From: Shewanella chilikensis
Lineage (GTDB): Bacteria > Pseudomonadota > Gammaproteobacteria > Enterobacterales > Shewanellaceae
Assembly: GCF_002836945.1 (NCBI RefSeq)
Contig: NZ_NIJM01000039.1
Span: 1-39,988 of the forward strand
Direction of reading: 5' to 3'
DNA: 39,988 bases
The notes beneath the pieces are model-generated. The model worked only from the letters and a program-made list of their open reading frames with translations, was not told where the DNA came from and did not search any database. Shown here piece by piece: positions 36,524 to 39,988 of this stretch. The translations under genes and the position numbers were made by a program. Numbering within the stretch: the stretch's first letter is position 1; every line of letters starts with the position of its first letter.

Positions 36524-38860
36524 TTAATCGTCGAGATACTTGGTCTGCTCGGTGTAATTCGGGGTCAGCAAGTTTTGATACAATTTGGGGTTCATGTTGA
36601 AACCGCCGAATTTGCTTATGGTGTAGCAAAGGACTTTCAGCTTGAGCTTTCTGAAGCTGGGAGGGATAGGTTTAAGGAACGTACAGCAATCGATACTCAA
36701 GCGTTCCAGTTTCTCAAGCGCCAACATGGATTCGGGCAGAGACTCAGTGACAAAGTCCTCCAGAGATAAGGTATCCAACTCGGTAAACTCACCGATAAAA
36801 TCAGGGATAACCTTGATATCGCCGCCTCTCAGAGAAAGCCGCTTTAACGGCAGTGCTTTAAGCCCCATGGGGAAATGATCCAGGCTCTTGTGCATTCCCA
36901 TCAGTTTAAGGTGATGCAAGCGGGTATATTTCACCAGGGCCTTGGTGGCCTCCAGACCAAACTCATAACACAGGGCCAGTTTCAAGGTTTCCAATGCCGG
37001 CGCATCGAGTGAAACCAGGGTTTTAAGATCACTGCGTGAAATCAACAGGGTTTTCAGCCGTGGCAGCGAAACATTGGCAGGGAAATTGTCGAATTTGTTG
37101 AGTTTAACTGTCTCAAGCTTGGGGCTACTCGTTAGCAATGGGCCAAGGGTAACGACGTCTGTATTGTGCAGCTCCAGCGAGGTCAACTGGGTAACGGCGG
37201 GGCAATTCAAACTAGGTAAAGTCTCCCTTTGGTCTGCGTATCCATCCTCACGCTCAGTCTCAGTCTCAACTTGGGCCGGGTCAATATTGAGCGACACTAG
37301 ATTGGGGCAATGCATTAATAGATCGGCGATTTTAGCTGTCGCCAGTCTAGTGGTGAAGGAGGTGAGCCGCTCTGGCTGAGGCAGGTATTGAGACAGCTCT
37401 TCCCCCGTGTCCGGCGTGTCATCGTCAGGGTAGTATTTCATCACAGCTGTAGAAATATTGCTGAACAGCTGCCGTTCATTGTCCACCGGGCAATGGTTTA
37501 GAATGAGTTCATCCAGGGTTAGTCTCTCGGTCGGTGCAATAAGGCGATGACAGCGGTCGATTTCCAACTTTTTGATTTTTCGTGGCAACAATGACGCATC
37601 TATGGTGAGTTTTTGGCCGTTTATTATGCTGAGGCTGTCCAGCGCCGCTATCTCTTTAAACGACTCGGGTATGGTTTCCGAGCTGGTCGAATTAAAACTA
37701 AGATTTTTAAGGCTTTGACATAGAGACAGTTCATCCCAGAAGCCGTCGTCGCCGAAATCTGCCCCCCAGATGCTCTCCAGTTGCGAAAACGCCTCAAAAG
37801 GGAAGCGAATGCCGGTTAAGTCTCTGGTATAACCCAGGTGCAACTCTTTGAGATTAGGAAAACATGCAGCATGCTCACAGACCAATGCCAGCAGTTTCTT
37901 TTCTTGGATTTTAAGCCGGGTTATATCTTCATATACCTTTGGGGCAAAGCGGATATCTATGCCATTAGTGAAAGATGTTTTTTGATTGCCAAGCACCGTA
38001 TTGGCATGGATTGAACTCAATAACGGGTTTTTCCATAGTGTCAGCTTATTGAGGTTGGCTAAGGTCAGTTGCTCATCAATAGATGCAAGTTGGGGACAGC
38101 ATGAGATTTTTAAGTGTTGCAGCTGTGGCAGCTTATCCAAGTTAGTGCCAAGGCGTTGTAAATCAGGGATTCGGCCCAGATCAATCTTGGTCAATCCGGC
38201 CGGTAAATCAAAAAGCTCGGCGCCGCAGATAGGGGTATCGTACCAGGTTAGGCTGCTGAGGTTTGTCAGTTGGCGAAAATCAAGATCCAGACTTTCCAGC
38301 GGCACTGAGTCAATTTTAAACTCTTGCAGTTTCTTTAGATTTTCAATGCTCTTGGGCAGTGTCTTGTAATCGCCTTCAATGTTGAGCTTTTCAAGCAGTG
38401 GCAGGCTACCGATACTTTCCGGCAACCGTTGTCCACAAAAGGGCACGTCTTCGATGGCCAGAAAAGTCACCGAGGGGAAACGCGCCAACAGCTCGGGGCG
38501 CTCGCAGAGTGCCTCCAGTGACTGACCGGCTCGAATATCTATGATGGTATATCCAAGCCTGGCATAGAGGTAATCGACATCCAGCTCGGCCGACAGGCTG
38601 GCATACTCGCAAAGGACACAGAAGACATCTCTCATATCCGGCTCTTTCTCGCCTTTAATCAGTTTCTTGCGGCACTTGAAGGCATTCTGAATATCCTGGC
38701 TCGCATGCTGTTTCAGCAGTTGACGGATCTCTTTCACGCAGTCGGTATCTGCGCTGCATTTGCCAATCAGGAAAAGGTCGTTGATGAATTTCTCAGGAAA
38801 GCCGGCACTGTTTTTAACAGCATTAAAGTAGTCGGGGAGGGATTCTATAAATTGGGACAT
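36524..38860 (-). CDS. Large leucine-rich-repeat protein, unknown function
   Basis: A 778-residue protein without signal peptide or membrane helix, so probably cytoplasmic. The first 120 residues or so are mostly helical with several cysteines and no match I know. From about 130 to the end there are many leucine-rich repeats of roughly 22-25 residues with the pattern L-x-x-L-x-L or P-x-x-L-x-x-L. The clearest are LPESIGSLPLLEKLNIEG (146-163), LPKSIENLKKLQEFKID (168-184) and, near the C-terminus, IPDFIGEFTELDTLSLED and LPESMLALEKLERLSID. Repeats are irregular in the middle. The ATG at 38860 lacks a good ribosome site. It is flanked by the pst operon and mobile-element debris. I know of no function to assign. 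Confidence 0.85.
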   Translation of the reverse strand: MSQFIESLPDYFNAVKNSAGFPEKFINDLFLIGKCSADTDCVKEIRQLLKQHASQDIQNAFKCRKKLIKGEKEPDMRDVFCVLCEYASLSAELDVDYLYARLGYTIIDIRAGQSLEALCERPELLARFPSVTFLAIEDVPFCGQRLPESIGSLPLLEKLNIEGDYKTLPKSIENLKKLQEFKIDSVPLESLDLDFRQLTNLSSLTWYDTPICGAELFDLPAGLTKIDLGRIPDLQRLGTNLDKLPQLQHLKISCCPQLASIDEQLTLANLNKLTLWKNPLLSSIHANTVLGNQKTSFTNGIDIRFAPKVYEDITRLKIQEKKLLALVCEHAACFPNLKELHLGYTRDLTGIRFPFEAFSQLESIWGADFGDDGFWDELSLCQSLKNLSFNSTSSETIPESFKEIAALDSLSIINGQKLTIDASLLPRKIKKLEIDRCHRLIAPTERLTLDELILNHCPVDNERQLFSNISTAVMKYYPDDDTPDTGEELSQYLPQPERLTSFTTRLATAKIADLLMHCPNLVSLNIDPAQVETETEREDGYADQRETLPSLNCPAVTQLTSLELHNTDVVTLGPLLTSSPKLETVKLNKFDNFPANVSLPRLKTLLISRSDLKTLVSLDAPALETLKLALCYEFGLEATKALVKYTRLHHLKLMGMHKSLDHFPMGLKALPLKRLSLRGGDIKVIPDFIGEFTELDTLSLEDFVTESLPESMLALEKLERLSIDCCTFLKPIPPSFRKLKLKVLCYTISKFGGFNMNPKLYQNLLTPNYTEQTKYLDD

Positions 38861-38917
38861 AATATAAACAACTTATTGTAGGGTATAGTTACTAAGCCTG
38901 CTGGCCGCTGCAGATGC

Positions 38918-39079
38918 TTAACGCTGTAGTTTTATCGTTCTGATTAACTTGAGCTTAGGGGGACACAGGCCCTGGATTTGGCCTGTGTCGCTGTCGATAG
39001 TGTGTGCCGGAAGATGTGGAACGAAATGGATTGCAAGATGCCCGGTAGAGTGCATCGAAAAGTGCACCGAATATGACAT
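38918..39079 (-). CDS. Short protein-like frame, possible repeat-element ORF
   Basis: A 53-codon minus-strand frame (ATG at 39077-39079, TAA at 38918-38920) whose product contains STGHLAIHFVPHLPAHTIDS and ends CPPKLKLIRTIKLQR. The basic, hydrophobic tail looks protein-like, but two other minus-strand frames are also open across the same bases. It may be a piece of a dispersed element rather than a gene. No ribosome site is obvious. It lies beside recombinase and transposase debris. Confidence 0.3.
   Translation of the reverse strand: MSYSVHFSMHSTGHLAIHFVPHLPAHTIDSDTGQIQGLCPPKLKLIRTIKLQR
38962..38989. repeat. Inverted repeat (hairpin)
   Basis: GACACAGGCC and GGCCTGTGTC form a perfect ten-base-pair stem with an eight-base loop. 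There is no T-run, so it is not a standard terminator. It lies inside the 53-codon frame and could be part of a mobile repeat. Confidence 0.6.
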
Positions 39080-39161
39080 CGACAATTACAGATGGAGTAG
39101 CAGCATAAGATGCTGCGCAATGCGAAGAGCTGACTAATTCCATTTACCGATTTTCCTTCCA

Positions 39162-39743
39162 GTGACCACAAAAGTGGCCCGCACTCAAGCTTGCTACCGT
39201 ATTTTACAAGAGTTGAAGGCCCTGTACAATCAATGGGATAGATATAGGCCAGCAATACTGGAATGATGTTTATGCAGATAACAGCCTTACAGGTGGTGTG
39301 ACCGAAAAATCCAGTCAGCGCAGCTTCTAGGACCGGATAACTGAAAGAGCGGGACTGCAGGCAAAGGCAAGGGCAAAAGTGTCACCATTCATGATCTGCG
39401 TCGGTCGATCACCAGTTGGAGCGTGATGCGCGGCGGCTGATGTTGAAACCACGGGCAAATCACCAGTAGGCTGCTAGGCCACAGTGACATTAGCATTACC
39501 GCCAGCACCTATGCCCACTTGGAAATAGAGCAGGTAAGAAGAGAGCTTGGGATTACTACAGCGGCTTTGTTGGGGGTGGGAACTGAGGTTGGCGAAGTCA
39601 TGAAGGAAAGCAGGGTAGAGCGGCTGATAAGGGAGATAAAGGAACTCTCGCCGGAAGAGCGGCGAGAGTTGATGGAGCAGATAATACAGGACGATAATAC
39701 AGGACAGCCATACCTTTTTGATGTTTCGCTCAGCTTTGACTAG
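39162..39743 (+). pseudogene. Decayed tyrosine recombinase / phage-type integrase
   Basis: Pieces of a site-specific tyrosine recombinase can be read in order, in different frames. From 39162, 34 codons end LQELKALYNQWDRYRPAILE. Then, in another frame, NDVYADNSLTGGVTEKSSQR leads, after a stop, into DRITERAGLQAKA. In a third frame SVTIHDLRRSITSW (HDLRR at 39390-39404) carries the box II H-x-x-R, followed by stops at 39438 and 39444. RLLGHSDISITASTYAHLE (39468-39521) then carries the second histidine and the catalytic tyrosine. The tail runs on with LIREIKELSPEERRELMEQI to the stop at 39743, its last residues coming from the duplicated transposase leader. At least two frame changes and three stops make it non-functional. 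Confidence 0.75.
39681..39706 (+). repeat. 13-base tandem repeat
   Basis: ATAATACAGGACG (39681-39693) is followed directly by ATAATACAGGACA (39694-39706). The motif recurs as GTAATACAGGACA at 39861-39873, at the left edge of the second long repeat. It may mark the sequence at which duplication occurred. Confidence 0.75.
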
Positions 39744-39822
39744 ACTTTGAAATACCCATCAAAGCTCAGTCGAGGTTGGTTATGACCACCGCCCGTCGCC
39801 AGTTGATAGATGCTGAAAGTAC
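39695..39822 (+). repeat. Long direct repeat, copy 1
   Basis: 128 bases from TAATACAGGACAGCCATA to the AAAGTAC of the transposase start recur at 39862-39988 with only a handful of substitutions and one deleted T. Copy offset is 166-167 bases. It includes an imperfect hairpin at 39738-39771 (GACT...CTTTGA / TCAAAG...AGTC, loop AATACCCA) just before the transposase ATG. Confidence 0.93.
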
Positions 39823-39916
39823 ACCCTTTTACCACGTGATTAACCGTTGCGTGAGAAATAGTAATACAGGACAGCCATATCTTTTGATGTTTCGCCCAGG
39901 CTTGACTAGGCTTTGA
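39782..39916 (+). pseudogene. Truncated REP-associated (IS200-like) tyrosine transposase, first copy
   Basis: The frame starts MTTARRQLIDAESTPFYHVI then NRCVR, the usual N-terminus of the Y1/RAYT transposases that act on REP hairpins. GAGG lies seven bases before the ATG. After residue 25 the sequence jumps back into repeat unit 2 (NSNTGQPYLLMFRPGLTRL) and stops at 39916. The catalytic His-x-His and Tyr are therefore absent, and this copy is dead. Confidence 0.75.
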
Positions 39917-39988
39917 AATACCCATCAAAGCTCAGTCGAGGTTGGTTATGACCACCGCCCGTCGCCAGTTGATAGATGCTGAAAGTAC
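39862..39988 (+). repeat. Long direct repeat, copy 2 (reaches window end)
   Basis: 127 bases matching copy 1, including the hairpin at 39904-39937, whose stem is one pair longer here. The repeat may continue beyond the window, so the true unit could be longer. Confidence 0.93.
39948..39988 (+). CDS. REP-associated tyrosine transposase, start only (runs off the window)
   Basis: ATG at 39948-39950 begins the same MTTARRQLIDAEST as the truncated copy and has the same GAGG ribosome site and upstream hairpin. If the frame continues, this would be the intact gene. A RAYT is a single-strand HUH transposase that cuts REP palindromes. Only 13 full codons are visible. Confidence 0.55.
   Translation, partial: MTTARRQLIDAES

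Noticed and set aside
1..39988. CRISPR arrays, toxin-antitoxin pairs or known anti-phage operons
   Set aside because: No regularly spaced repeats and no recognisable toxin, nuclease or defence gene sets were found in the window.

Overview
The window looks like chromosomal DNA of a marine gammaproteobacterium, most likely Shewanella. This is inferred from the gene order mutS / recA-recX-alaS-lysC-csrA-tRNA(Ser)-tRNA(Arg), an oadGAB sodium pump, protein sequences that read like Shewanella orthologues, and moderate GC. No database could be searched, so the genus is an inference.

Left part (1-11.8 kb) is conserved core. It holds the 5' part of rdgC (cut by the window edge), an outer-membrane porin, mutS on the minus strand, recA under a textbook LexA box, recX, alaS, lysC, csrA, and a tandemly duplicated tRNA-Ser(GCT)/tRNA-Arg(ACG) pair. 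Together these cover recombination and mismatch repair, tRNA charging, entry to aspartate-family amino acids, and carbon-storage control.

Middle part (11.8-25.3 kb) is metabolism and envelope. A 640-base gene-free, AT-rich stretch with a CRP-like site precedes oadGAB (Na+-translocating oxaloacetate decarboxylase). Then come a 55-residue two-helix membrane protein on the minus strand, a YqaA-type membrane protein, a large M16 metallopeptidase lipoprotein, gshA, a small lipoprotein overlapping gshA by four bases, a transglycosylase-like lipoprotein, and a Cache-domain chemoreceptor reading the other way with a candidate sigma-28 promoter.

Right-centre (25.3-36.5 kb) is transport. A two-gene RND efflux unit (adaptor plus pump, no outer-membrane channel gene) diverges from a TetR-type repressor gene; two near-identical operator-like palindromes lie between them. 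Next are a beta-barrel outer-membrane protein, a chalcone-isomerase-fold protein, a DUF2947 protein, a short TPR protein, and a compact pstSCAB phosphate ABC transporter operon without phoU.

Right end (36.5-40 kb) is accessory DNA. It carries a 778-residue leucine-rich-repeat protein of unknown role, a 53-codon frame that may be part of a dispersed element, a badly decayed tyrosine recombinase (HDLRR and LLGHSD motifs still legible, stops between them), and a tandem duplication of about 166 bases that has copied the front of a REP-associated (IS200-like) tyrosine transposase gene, leaving one truncated copy and one start that runs off the window. I do not see a clear new defence or mobile system. 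The least explained objects are the LRR protein and the nested duplication at the right end.
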